A stretch of 64,000 nucleotides of DNA, taken from the NCBI RefSeq assembly GCF_000801105.2, contig NC_079514.1, forward strand, positions 51,257,372 through 51,321,371, in the 5' to 3' direction. This DNA comes from Raphanus sativus (lineage: Eukaryota; Streptophyta; Magnoliopsida; Brassicales; Brassicaceae). The translations under genes were made by a program, and so were the position numbers. Position 1 is the first letter of the stretch. Each line of letters starts with the position of its first letter. The notes under the pieces were generated by a model. That model saw nothing but the letters and a program-made list of their open reading frames with translations. It had not been told where the DNA came from and ran no database searches. Below are positions 24,530 through 36,000 of the stretch, one piece after another.

Positions 24530-25587
24530 TTTTTTTTTTTTTTTTTTTTAATTGAATGTTAAATTTAATTCAAAAGAAAAAACCCTTTACAATCTATGAG
24601 CTTACTTTTCCTATAAGTTTCATATCAAAATTTGAAAATGAGAACAGAAACCAAACAACTATCAAACTTCAACTCTCTTAGAACTTCAACTCTTCCAACA
24701 CTTCAACTCTTCTTCAACTCTTCTTCCTCCCAAGAAACTAGCAAGCGCTCAACGAGTACTAAACCAATACTCCATACCTCTCTCAAAGTTCTTATCTCCT
24801 CTCCTTCGTATCACAGTAAACTTGTTTCTGATGTTCTTATCCAAAATTCTGATCAGAGCCTCAGCAGGAGATGGATCTTCTCCATGCCTCCTTTCGTTTC
24901 TCTCTCGCCAAACCAAATGAATAGTCGACTGAAACATGTATCTCATCGTGAATGTCTCAATCCTACTACCATTTAAATTTGCTGAGATCAAGCTAATCAG
25001 ATCATCCCACTTCGCAGTGTATTGATCCTTTAGAACTCCCTTCATCAGAGCTTCCCAAATTTTTCCTGAGTACTCACAATCAAAAAGCAAGTGGCTTAAA
25101 GTTTCAAAAGGTTCCTGACACAGCCTGCAAGAAGTATCGGCCCCATTTTTCCAGCTTCTCATCCTTTCCCCTGTTGAGAGTCTACCTTTCATCGCCAACC
25201 AAGTAATAAAGCTGAATTTTGGAGTAGCATGCTTGAACCAGACGCCATGATGCCAAGAACATAGCGGATGGGTTTTCCTCACATTGAGCCAAGTGTTCTT
25301 TGTTAAGAAAACTTTCTTATACATGCCTTTCTCTATTTTCCAAAGCGAGATGTCTTCATCTTGAGTCCAACTGTTTTTATACCTTTCTATTTCCAACTCC
25401 ACTCTGTTTAGAAGGGTGATTCTATGATTTCTTCTTCTATGGGTTCTGCTGTCTTCTACTGTCGCATTAACTGGAATCCCCAAGTCAATGTATATTCCTT
25501 CACCTACAAGATCTTGCAAACAACCCAAAGTAGACCAATTCTCATGCCAAAAAGATGTGTTTGCACCATTTCTTATCTCCACTTTAT
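24530..25587 (-). mobile_element. 5'-truncated LINE with perfect 29-bp target duplication
   Basis: A T-run of about 20 at 24530-24550 is the poly(A) tail of a minus-strand element. The reading frame (from about 25586 down to the stop at 24749) encodes the C-terminal part of a LINE ORF2. It includes the zinc-binding region CRLCQEPFETLSHLLFDC and ends in VWRERNERRHGE ... YWFSTR. The whole insert is bracketed by an exact 29-base direct repeat (24501-24529 and 25588-25616, beginning AGGTGTTCCGTCTGC). No endonuclease or catalytic reverse-transcriptase motifs are present, so the copy was cut short at its 5' end on insertion. The frame is still open for about 278 codons, so the insertion is recent. 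Confidence 0.95.
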
Positions 25588-25616
25588 AGGTGTTCCGTCT
25601 GCATATGCTGGCATAA

Positions 25617-25631
25617 AAATTTTATAGTTAC

Positions 25632-25663
<32 letters not shown>

Positions 25664-28247
25664 TACTAAGAAAGAATCTGTAGTTCTTATTAATGTTTTC
25701 ATTGGAAATTTTTAAGTATTATATATTTATGAAATTTATTTGTACATCATATTCATTGTTAATAAATAAATCTTCAAAATCACTCAGTATTTTCTTTTTA
25801 ATTATATAAAATATTTTTTAACTTGATTAATATTTAGTTATGTGTTTTCTGTTTTTGAATTTTTTAACTTTCTTATTAAAATATACTTTTCGGATAACAA
25901 CACAATCTATATAAGAATTGTTTTTTATTTTAAAATATTTATTTTATATTTTGGATAATTCTTATTATTAGTAAATTAAATCACTTATATAATCAAATAG
26001 ATTTTAAATTCGTTTTTATTTTTGACTAATTTATATAATTATTCATTAAGGATATAAACGATATTAACCCCTCTAACTTTTAACGTGAGAGCCATGTTGC
26101 TAAAAATCACTTTGCAAATAATAATATAATATAATATATATATATATATCTTAAACATCATTATATATTTTAAAGTATTAAGCATTTTATTTAAATAAAT
26201 ATATTTCTAAAATTATTACAAAATAATTTAAATAACATAAACTAAGATATATTTACTGAACAAAATTTAATTTAATCTTTTTATGTTCCTTTTATATTTT
26301 TTCAAATAACATATATGATAAAGAAAATATTTATTAAATCTAAACGAAAATAGTTTTTATATATAATGTGATTTCATAAAAAGAATTTTTTTATAAATAA
26401 TCTTGATATTAAAGTAAAGAATTAATATTCCTTTTTAGAATGTATCGGTCATGCTTTTATACAATTTTGTATTTATCATCACTTTATTTTTATACTTTTA
26501 TTTTTGAAAATTAACATATATCAAATTACTAAGTCCTATAAAATTAACAGTCGTAGGCCTATTTACAACTAGCCAATTCATAAATATATATACACATATA
26601 ATTTCATTTATACATAAGATGAAAATCAAATAAATGCAATGAATACAATAAATAAGATTTGGTTGAATTAGATTAGAGATAGTTATACTTGAATTTGACG
26701 AAATATATGTAACACAATATTTCCACAAATGAGTAACTAGACTTATCCAAATTTTTAAATACAAAGTCAAACATTAAATAAAAATAATATATTTTCATTT
26801 ATACTAATATTTTATACATATAAATTATAGAACGACTCAACATATTACTACATATATATGAAATTATCAAATAATAATATAAATATATTAACCAACTATT
26901 ACAATTATGTATCATTTTTATATTTATTTATGTAACTTTGAATCGATCAACACTTTAATTTACTTTTAATATATGATTCTCAAAATAACATATATTAAAT
27001 TCTACTAAAAATATACATATACAAATCTAAGACAATAATCAAACTACATGAAAATAAAAAATTAATCAAAATTTTAATTTTTATAACAAAACTATCTTAG
27101 CTGAATCGAAAAAGTAAATGTTATCTAATATATCCAAATAATAATCAAACAGTCGAGATATTATATATCCAAAATTATACATCTAATTAAAATCACATAA
27201 TGTTATTTAAAATAAACCATACATATTGATTACAATATCAATAACAGAATAATTAAAAATAAAATATTCATAAATTATTATAATATAATTAAATTATTAT
27301 AATGTATTTACTTTATAAGTATTTACATCCGTGACCCGTCCATGATCACGAAAAAATGATCTGGTGAATCATTATAAAAAAATCCAAAGAGCGCCGAAAT
27401 AGTTAGGTATTTTTGGGTTTGGACACAACCCAAACTGAACCGGAATTTAAGTTAAAAATAGAAAATATTAAAAGCTAGTTAAATATATTGAACATAATTT
27501 ATATATTTAGTTTATATTTCTCGAATAATTTACATCTTTTGAATTTTGATCAATTCTTTTTAATTTTAATAAAAAAATTCAGGATGATTTCAAATATTAG
27601 TTAACTTAATGATCCAAACTGAATAAGAAAATAATCAACCTAGCTAAACTTAAAATAGTAAAACCTGAATTGAACTTTTGAACATAGTATCAAAAATTTG
27701 AATCAACCAACCTTAATTCAAACCAGACACGGAACGCCGTGCACAACCACATGCATACCAAATGAAATTTATATTGTTTTTGTCACTCTGGGAAACTTTA
27801 CTTACTGACAAATGTACGGAATTGCTTATCCAAAGTTTTAATGCCATCAAAACTTATAGATAGTAGAAAACTAAGTAAGAATCAAGTATTCAAAAAATTT
27901 CGCTGTTTTCTGAAATTTGAATCATGATCATTCAATCGTTTGTAAACTAGTCTATCACATTGCAAACATTAATATCACAAAATGTTTTACAACAACAAAA
28001 GTAAATTCTTATTTAGTATAATCATAACAATTCAAAGGACTACTTTAACAACAACAAAGAAAAAACAAATTCACAAGAGACTTACCCATGCATGTGCATA
28101 CATATACGAGTAAATATAGTAGTGCATCATGATTGATATATATGCGCAGGAATGCGTGATATAGTCACAAAATCCAGAAATGCAACCGGAGCATATCGTA
28201 CAATATGAAGAACCTGCTTTTCTAGTTTATTTTAATTACCATATATA
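25617..28247. other. AT-rich intergenic region, no gene seen
   Basis: About 2.6 kb of very AT-rich sequence with a short TA microsatellite at 25640-25662 and many degenerate AT words. Degenerate GC-richer spots (for example CACGGAACGCCGTG near 27729) resemble old Helitron hairpins, but no intact ends were found. No coding region is supported. Confidence 0.4.
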
Positions 28248-28893
28248 TCTATCTTATTAAAATAGAAACATTATGTTGGACCTAACATTTATTTTGTAAG
28301 TTTTTAAATTAAATACACATTTATACTTTATAGTTAAAGCTACATTAAATCATTAATATTCATTTCTTTATACTACTATCTATGTTTCCAAACAATATAC
28401 TTATTTCTTTATACTACTATCAATGTTTCCAAACAATATATTTTATATACTACTATCAATGTTTCCAAACAATACAATAATCAATCTTAGTTATTTTATA
28501 TCCATCATTTTTTCTTTAAAATTTTGTAGAAACATCATAATTTCATAAATTGCAAAATAATAAACTTTAAAATTTGGATTATAAGATTACAAATTATGAA
28601 ACTATTACAATTTAAATCAATTAGATTACATATCAGTCATCTATCAGTTCAATCGCTTAGTCTCGGGTTTTAGTAATTTTTTAATATGAATATTTTAAAA
28701 ACCTAAATTGAATTGTTAGATCTCCGGATTAACCGGTATAATAACAATCGGGTTGAATTTTAAAATACTGATTTAAATGCAAAAATATTTTAAATACACA
28801 CTCTTTAAAAATTACAAAAATATTTGTTAAGTTATTAGTGAAATTTTTTATCGTAAAATATTCCGCGCTTCCAAAGCGCGGGTCAAAATCTAG
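28248..28893 (+). mobile_element. Short non-autonomous Helitron, 646 bp
   Basis: It starts A|TCTATCTTATTAAAATAG at 28248 and ends CTAG|T at 28890-28893. An 8-bp stem, 3-base loop hairpin (CCGCGCTT/AAGCGCGG, 28863-28881) lies just inside the 3' end. The 5' terminus matches that of the minus-strand Helitron ending at 45480. Inside are three tandem copies of a roughly 40-base unit (28361-28475, TACTACTATCAATGTTTCC core). No coding capacity. Its 3' end lies 79 bases from the stop codon of the peptide gene at 28973. Confidence 0.85.
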
Positions 28894-28972
28894 TTTTATA
28901 TAAAGCTTCAAACTAGGTCGTTTGTGACCATATATTAAACGAGTCAAAATGTAGAAATTTGATCAATAGAAG

Positions 28973-30015
28973 TTAATTATGATGAGGGGGATGGGTGCTG
29001 GGCTGCATGTAATCGAGATTGAATGCTGGATGTTCCTGATCTGATCTTCGCTGCTTCTTTGAATAATTAGGAACTTTCCAAGTTCTTGAGACTCTTTTAG
29101 ACGGCATGGTTTTGTCTAGTGAAACACGTTTTACTCTGAAATCGTCCTTCGTACTATTCCCATTGATCTGACCATGATTAGCTATTGCATGTTCGATCGG
29201 TGCTTCACTCAATAAGGTTTTCGTCTCGTTTGTTGAGGGAGCGACTTGTTTTGTAATCTCTTCCCGGTTCTGTGCCATGCAAAAATAATTAGTGTCGTTT
29301 TTTATATGTGTATGATTAATTTTTAATAGGTTCTATATAAGTACACTAACTACGTTTTATGCTTAGTACTAACCCAATCACAATACATGAGATTTTATGA
29401 AATATAAAAGAAACTATAGCTACTCTACTTGACCATATAATTAACCTGCTCCCAGACTTCTACTTGACTTTAAATAAATAGCACGTTTGACCATATGCCT
29501 ACAAATCATAAATATAAGTAATTGGATTTGAACAGAAAGAAAATATGAATTTCAATTCATCTATATGTTAAAAACAAGCTTATTTAAAGATTTTTTTGTC
29601 AAATAGGCATATTAAAAGATAACCTAATACACAAATATTGAACCAACAAGTTGCTTTTTAAGGGATTGTTACACATGCTAATATCAACGATCATGATATA
29701 CTTGAAGTCTTGAATCCATGTTTTGTTATATAATATACTATATATATGCGTATGTGAATCAGTCAAAACATTTTCTTAAGAAGATGCCATTATGCCATAT
29801 ATATTGCAGACACGAAAAAACCCTAACATCATTGAAAATAACTCAGTCTCTAACATGAAAGCAAAGAGGATTACCACCGCAATTAAGTGGTCACGATCTA
29901 CACCAGGCTTCTTCTCCATTGGTCCAAGACGGCGAGAATCGCATAGGCAACTCGGATAAAGGATGAAAAAGACGATAAAAAGGAAATAGAAGCAAGTAGT
30001 CCTCAACGGATCCAT
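28973..30015 (-). CDS. RGF/GOLVEN (CLEL)-type secreted peptide precursor
   Basis: Two exons on the minus strand: 30015-29875 and 29269-28973, joined in phase by a 605-base GT-AG intron. The 145-residue product starts MDPLRTTCFYFLFIVFFILY, a clear signal peptide ending near PSCLCDS. A poorly conserved, polar middle follows. The last 13 residues are DYMQPSTHPPHHN, matching the DY..P..HPP.HN consensus of root meristem growth factor/GOLVEN peptides. In these the Asp-Tyr is the tyrosine sulfation site and the end is exactly C-terminal, as here. A dibasic stretch (KKQRR) lies upstream of the peptide, as expected for processing. Mature peptides signal through LRR receptor kinases in root meristem and gravitropism. 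The short first ORF extension before 30015 uses no ATG. Gene order would suit At3g60650, which I could not verify. Confidence 0.88.
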
Positions 30016-31129
30016 ACCAATATTAGCGACCAAAAAAGAGATATGCGTTGGATTATAACCGAGACGGTTGCAGACCTATATATAGAGAGATGGAGTGATA
30101 TATATGTGAAGTTTTGAAGATATTATGATGGTAGAGGAGAAGAAGAGAACATGCAAATGTATGAGTGAGAAGAAGAAAACTGTAGCGAAGGTCAGATTAG
30201 GGTGTTTTTGTGGCCCCTCTTATGTCTACGAAGGATTCCGCTGACCCAAACCAGAGAAACCTTCCTAGCGAAACTGAAAAGACCAAACTTGTGTCTTCTC
30301 TCTCGTAGTTATAGCATCTCAGATTGACACCGCTTAGTTAATTTTTTTTTGTATATATCTATATTTGTATTAATAAATGGAGCGAAAATCTAGCTGGCAT
30401 TGAAACGTGCAAAAAGGAGGATTAGGGTTTTTGATGCATATGCTTCTTTGTTTATCCCAATAAGCGGTTTTAAGCTCCTAGCTCTTTGTCTCTACGTTGA
30501 AGCCTTCAAACACCTTGCATGATTTTACGCTACCTTGCTAACTTTGTCCCCTATAACTCGTCCTTCATTCACTTCATGTGTGTGTTTCTCGGGAACCTTA
30601 ACATACGCGGTAAGATTGATATTTGATATTTCTAATGGCGATTGACAAAAAAGGTTAGCCGCTTTTTTCTGCCAAAACATTCTTCAAACGGATTGTGGCA
30701 TTTCTGACAGATAAAACCTACGTTTCTTTTTCACAGAAACATTGAACCAAGTGTTTTTTGCATAGTTATATGCATATCTCTTTTTTAAATAAGAGGAGTT
30801 TGTGACTTAGGCCCTAGTCTACTCCATGATCATAAATCAGTTTTTACTGATACCATTTATGGCGTAAAACAGTCTTTTTGCATTGGAATTCAAATTAGGA
30901 GCACAACCGCATCAACGCCGGTGCTTAAACCATAATTGGGGTACCACATTTGGTGTGGTATTATACGCATGGCTTATTCATTGACTTAAACACATTATTT
31001 AAAATCTAACACCACACATGTATAAGATGTATATTATCTGTGATTAATTGACAATATATATATAACTATCAAGTATTGCAACGGTCTTTTATGTGATTCA
31101 TATTATTAAATCATTTACATTGATATATA
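30016..31129. other. Upstream region of the RGF-type gene
   Basis: Probable promoter and leader of the minus-strand peptide gene. A TATATATATAGAGAG stretch at about 30074-30090 lies 60-75 bases before the ATG. Beyond 30450 no gene is recognised. Confidence 0.35.
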
Positions 31130-31137
31130 AGTTGGTC

Positions 31138-31815
31138 TAGGGCTGGGCAAAAAATCCGAACCCGAAAAACCGAACCGAACCCGATCCGGAAAAGTAGCAC
31201 CGAATCCGAACCGAAATTGATTAAATATCCGAACGGGTTCAAAATTTCGGTATTTAAAGAACCGAAACCGAACCCGATCCGAACCGAAGTATTTTGGGTA
31301 CCCGAATGTATCCGAAATAAATTTATACACTTAAATATACACATTATTTTCATATATAATGTATATTTAAAATATTAAAAATATATAAGATACCTTTAAG
31401 TTTTCCAAAATACTCAAAAAATATATGCAAATAGTCAAAAGTAAATGTTTAAAATAGCTAAAGTATACTGAAAAACCAGAAATAGTTAAATATCTATTGA
31501 TTCTTTATCCAAATATTAAAAGAAAACCAATTTATATGTTAAATTAAGGTATTTTGACATATATGTTATGAAAATTTATATGTAATATATTATCTTTCTT
31601 ATAGATTTTGAAAATTTAAAGTATATAATGAATTTTGAAAATTTAAAAACATTTTAAATGGGTTATCCGAACCCGAACCGAACCTGCAAAGATCCGAACC
31701 GAACCCGAACCGAATTTAGAAATATCCGAATGGGGCTGAAATCTTTGACCCCGAAAACCCGAAACCCGAATGGACTGAACCGAAACCCGAATGGGTACCC
31801 GAACGCCCAGCCCTA
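31138..31815. mobile_element. hAT-type element, 678 bp, with 8-bp target duplication
   Basis: The ends are TAGGGCTGGGC and, inverted, GCCCAGCCCTA. They are flanked by the exact 8-base repeat AGTTGGTC (31130-31137 and 31816-31823), as for hAT elements. Both arms are dense in CCGAACC/CCCGAA words (for example AACCGAACCGAACCCG). The middle is AT-rich and non-coding. Most of the left arm recurs in inverted orientation at about 50612-50897. Confidence 0.85.
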
Positions 31816-31967
31816 AGTTGGTCAATGTATACATGATAATATGATACATGCTCAGTTGTTCGCGTCTACGTGAACATAATGACATTACAACCACCTAGGT
31901 ATTTCGTTGCATTACGTTGACTTTGTGGCAATTATTACATATCTAACCTATACATATGTAATGCTAA

Positions 31968-33080
31968 TCTCTATATACTAAAGCACAAGTCGCCTGGCAA
32001 ATCAGAAACCGCCATGTGGAAAAATTAAAAAACAATTTAAAAATAAAATAATTGTCTGCAATTCCATCAGTTATATTATCGAATAGTTAATGTTTTACTT
32101 TTCCACAAGACAATTATTAAAAATTAAAACAATTGAAAAATTAAACCACGTAAAATGAAAAGAAAGCAAAATTTTTAACTGACTCCACCACTACAACACG
32201 ATCTCAACTCTCTACAAATTTGTTTACAAAATAATTCCAAATAGTTTGATTTCTTCTAGAACCTATGCTTGTGTTGTGTCTTTCCTATGATTTGATTTTT
32301 CGTGTCTCTTTTTTTTTGAAGAAGGCTTTTGATATTTTATCTTTAAAAAGTTTTTGAAGTTGCAGAAACGAGTACGAAACGATTTTAGAAAAGAAGAAGC
32401 CAAAGTTATAAATGGCTTTTGGAAATGCGTTGGTGTACATTGGTAAGTGGTGCAGATGAGTTCCTATAATAGTTGTTTAGCATATGAGTAAGTGATAACG
32501 TTTTGAGTCTCAGTATATAGTTATCATCCGTTACGTAATTTTGAATTCCTTTCAGTTTATTTTTGCAGAGAAGTCGTTGTTATACAGTCTTAAGGTGACA
32601 AGTTTCTTCCTCGAACCAAAGCTGCTCGACTGAAATTTAGTCTATGAATCTATGATTCAGATTGTAAGGAAGAGTGAGATGATGAGAAGAAGAGACTTTA
32701 AAAGTACAAGGAAATTGTCTGAATAAAACAAATTATGTTCAAGGATGATGGTTCAAGAAGAACGGAAGAGAAGGGAGACTTCAAGATTCCACAGAGTCTT
32801 ACTGCTCATAGTTTGATTAACAGGTTATATGCATAACTTTTTAACCATTCAAAGAAGCATATAATAAAATATATTGATCAATACTTTCTCTTCCTCTCTT
32901 TAAACAATAACTAATGCTGATAACATTTTATGCTTGATAAATTGTTAATATCGTATCTGTGCAAGACTCAAATGCCTATTATTAAAGTTATTTATTATAA
33001 AAATATTATAGGCTTCGTATATCGTATATGCTTGAGGAAATTTTGAATTTAGTTAAAAAGAAAGTAAAATAGTATAAAAT
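31968..33080 (+). mobile_element. Helitron 5' end, 3' end not found
   Basis: A|TCTCTATATACTAAAGCACA at 31968 followed by AGTCGCCTGGCAAATCAGAA matches the 5' ends of the Helitrons at 37105 (+) and 40965 (-). No hairpin with CTAG was found before the LINE that begins near 33085. The copy is either truncated or interrupted by that LINE. The sequence to 33080 has no convincing gene. Confidence 0.6.
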
Positions 33081-33084
33081 AGTT

Positions 33085-36000
33085 ACGGTGGATCCGAATG
33101 GGAGAAGTGGAGGTTTGGCTCTTTTATATAATAATGAATTCCAAACACAGATACTATATACGAGTAATAGGATGATAGATGTGGAAGCTATCACTCTTGG
33201 TAAAAAGATTTTCTTAACCTTTGTATATGGTGATCCGGTACAGAAGTTAAGAGAGCAGGTGTGGGAAAGATTGACACGGTATGGTTTGGCAAGATCGGAA
33301 CCATGGTTTATAATTGGAGATTTGAATGAAATCACCGGTAATCATGAGAAAGAGGGAGGCAAACTACGGAGTGCTAATTCATTTATTCCATTTAATGACA
33401 TGATAAGAAACAGTGGGCTTTTAGAGTTCCCGGCTAGGGGAAATAAAATGTCGTGGCAAGGGAGACGTGGAAAGGGTAAGGGAGCTGTCACGATTAGATG
33501 TCGATTGGACCGTGCTTTAGCCAATGAGGAATGGCATACTCTCTTTCCGGTCTCTTATACGGAATATTTAGGAATGATAGGATCAGACCATCGACCAGTA
33601 ATTGCTTTTATTGAGGATAAAGTCCGCAGAAGAAATGGGCAATTTCGATTTGATAAAAGATGGATTGGGCAGGATGGTCTTTTAGAATCAATCGCTTCGG
33701 GATGGAACGAATCTGGGCCTGGAATCTCAGAGGATATAGTTTCAAAAATTAGTAATTGTAGGCATGAGATTGCGGCTTGGAGGAAAAATAACCCACCGTT
33801 TGGGAAGGAGAAAATTGCGGAGCTCCAAAAAGCTTTAGAAGAAGTACAAACTGATGATTCAAGGTCACAAGAGGAAATCATAGAGGTATCTAAGAAGCTG
33901 CAAGAGGCATATAAGGATGAAGAAGATTATTGGCATCAGAAAAGTAGAAATATGTGGTATTCATCGGGAGATCTTAATACTACTTTCTATCATGCATTAA
34001 CGAGGCAAAGACGGGTTCGCAATAGGATTGTGGGACTCTATGATGAGGCAAGTAATTGGATAACGGATGCAGATGGGGTGGAAAAAGTGGCGGTGGACTA
34101 CTTTGGGAGTCTTTTTACCTCTACTGATCCTTCAAATTTTGACAATTTTTTGGAGGAAGTGGTCCCATCCATTTCAGTCCAGATGAATCAACGGTTGCTC
34201 CGTCTTGCAACGGAGGATGAAGTAAAACAAGCCTTATTTATGATGCATCCGGAAAAGGCACCAGGACCGGATGGAATGACTGCTTTATTTTTTCAAATTT
34301 CTTGGCATATTATTAAGGAAGATCTGGTGGCATTGGTGAACAACTTCTTAACTACAGGAGATTTGGACCCAAGGTTAAATCTTACAAATATTTGTATGAT
34401 TCCGAAAACGGAAAGACCTACACGGATGACGGAGCTGAGACCCATTAGTCTTTGCAATGTAGGATATAAGATTATTTCAAAGATTCTTTGTGAGAGATTG
34501 AAAATATGTCTCCCACGGCTTATTTCGGAAACTCAATCGGCTTTTGTGTCGGGAAGGTTAATTTCGGATAATATTCTTATTGCTCAAGAGATGTTCCATG
34601 GGTTGCGAACAAATAAATCTTGTCAGAATAAGTATATGGCGATAAAAACGGATATGAGTAAAGCTTATGATAGGGTGGAATGGGAATTTATTCAAGCTCT
34701 ACTCAATAAACTAGGATTCGATCCACATTGGACGAAGTTAATAATGGAATGTATTTCCTCGGTTCAGTATCGGGTTTTACTAAATGGACAGCCAAAGGGG
34801 CTTATAATCCCACAGAGGGGACTTAGGCAGGGTGATCCTTTATCCCCGTATCTTTTTATTTTGTGTACTGAGGCGCTGATTGCAAATATAAAGAAAGCGG
34901 AACAAGGAAAACAATTGACGGGAATGAAAGTTGCGAGAGCGTGCCCATCAATATCTCATCTGCTATTCGCGGATGATAGTCTCTTCTTTTGTAAAGCGCA
35001 GAAGGATGAGTGTGAAACTATTCTCAGGATCTTAAAGGAGTACGAGGTTGTATCGGGCCAGCTGATAAATTTTCAAAAATCGTCTATTCAATTTGGGCAC
35101 AAGATTGAAGAATCCAGGAGGCAAGAGATGAGGGATATTTTGGGAATACAAAATATTGGAGGTATGGGGTCTTATTTGGGATTACCAGAAAATCTAAGTG
35201 GGTCTAAGATACAGGTTTTTGGATTCGTACAAGATCGATTAGACACCAGAATTAATGGGTGGACATTTCGATATTTTACAAAAGGAGGTAAGGAAGTGGT
35301 CATTAAGTCAGTGGTTACGGCTTTACCAAACCATGTAATGTCTTGTTATAGACTACCACAAACAACTATAAAGAAACTAACGAGCACGGTCGCAAAATTC
35401 TGGTGGAGTCCTGGGGGCAGTACTAAAGGAATGCATTGGAAATCATGGGATAAAGTGTGCCTTCCAAAAGAAGAAGGGGGACTGGGTTTTAAAGATATTA
35501 AGAATTTTAATACGGCGATGCTAGGAAAGCAACTTTGGCGTCTAATAAATAAACCAAACACCCTATTTTCCCGGGTGTTTAAGGGTCGGTATTTCAGGAA
35601 CGCTTCACCCCTGGAACCAATCCGTTCTTACTCCCCATCATATGGCTGGAGGAGTATTGTATCCGCTAGATCTCTGGTTAGCAAAGGACTAATTAAAAGG
35701 GTGGGAACAGGTTCATCTATTTCAGTATGGAATGATCCTTGGCTCCCAACCACTCGCCCGAGACCAGCAAACAAAAATCAACACAATTTGTATCCGGAAC
35801 TTACAGTGGATTCTCTTATCAACCCAGGTTCTAGGACTTGGAATTCACAAGCCATTCGGGCCTTGGTGGACCCTTTGGATGCGCAGATTATCGAAAGTAT
35901 ACCTCTCAGTAAATTTTGTATGGAAGACAAGGATGGCTGGCATTTTACTAATAATGGTAAATATACGGTTAAATCAGGATATGCGGTGGAAAGGATTTAC

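Noticed and set aside
27725..27745. Another Helitron 3' hairpin (CACGGAACGCCGTG)
   Set aside because: No CTAG follows at the right distance on either strand.
31111..31353. 80-codon open frame on the minus strand with repeated IGFGFGS-type residues
   Set aside because: It is the translation of the CCGAACC-rich arm of the hAT element. The same frame appears at 50690-50932 in the inverted partial copy.
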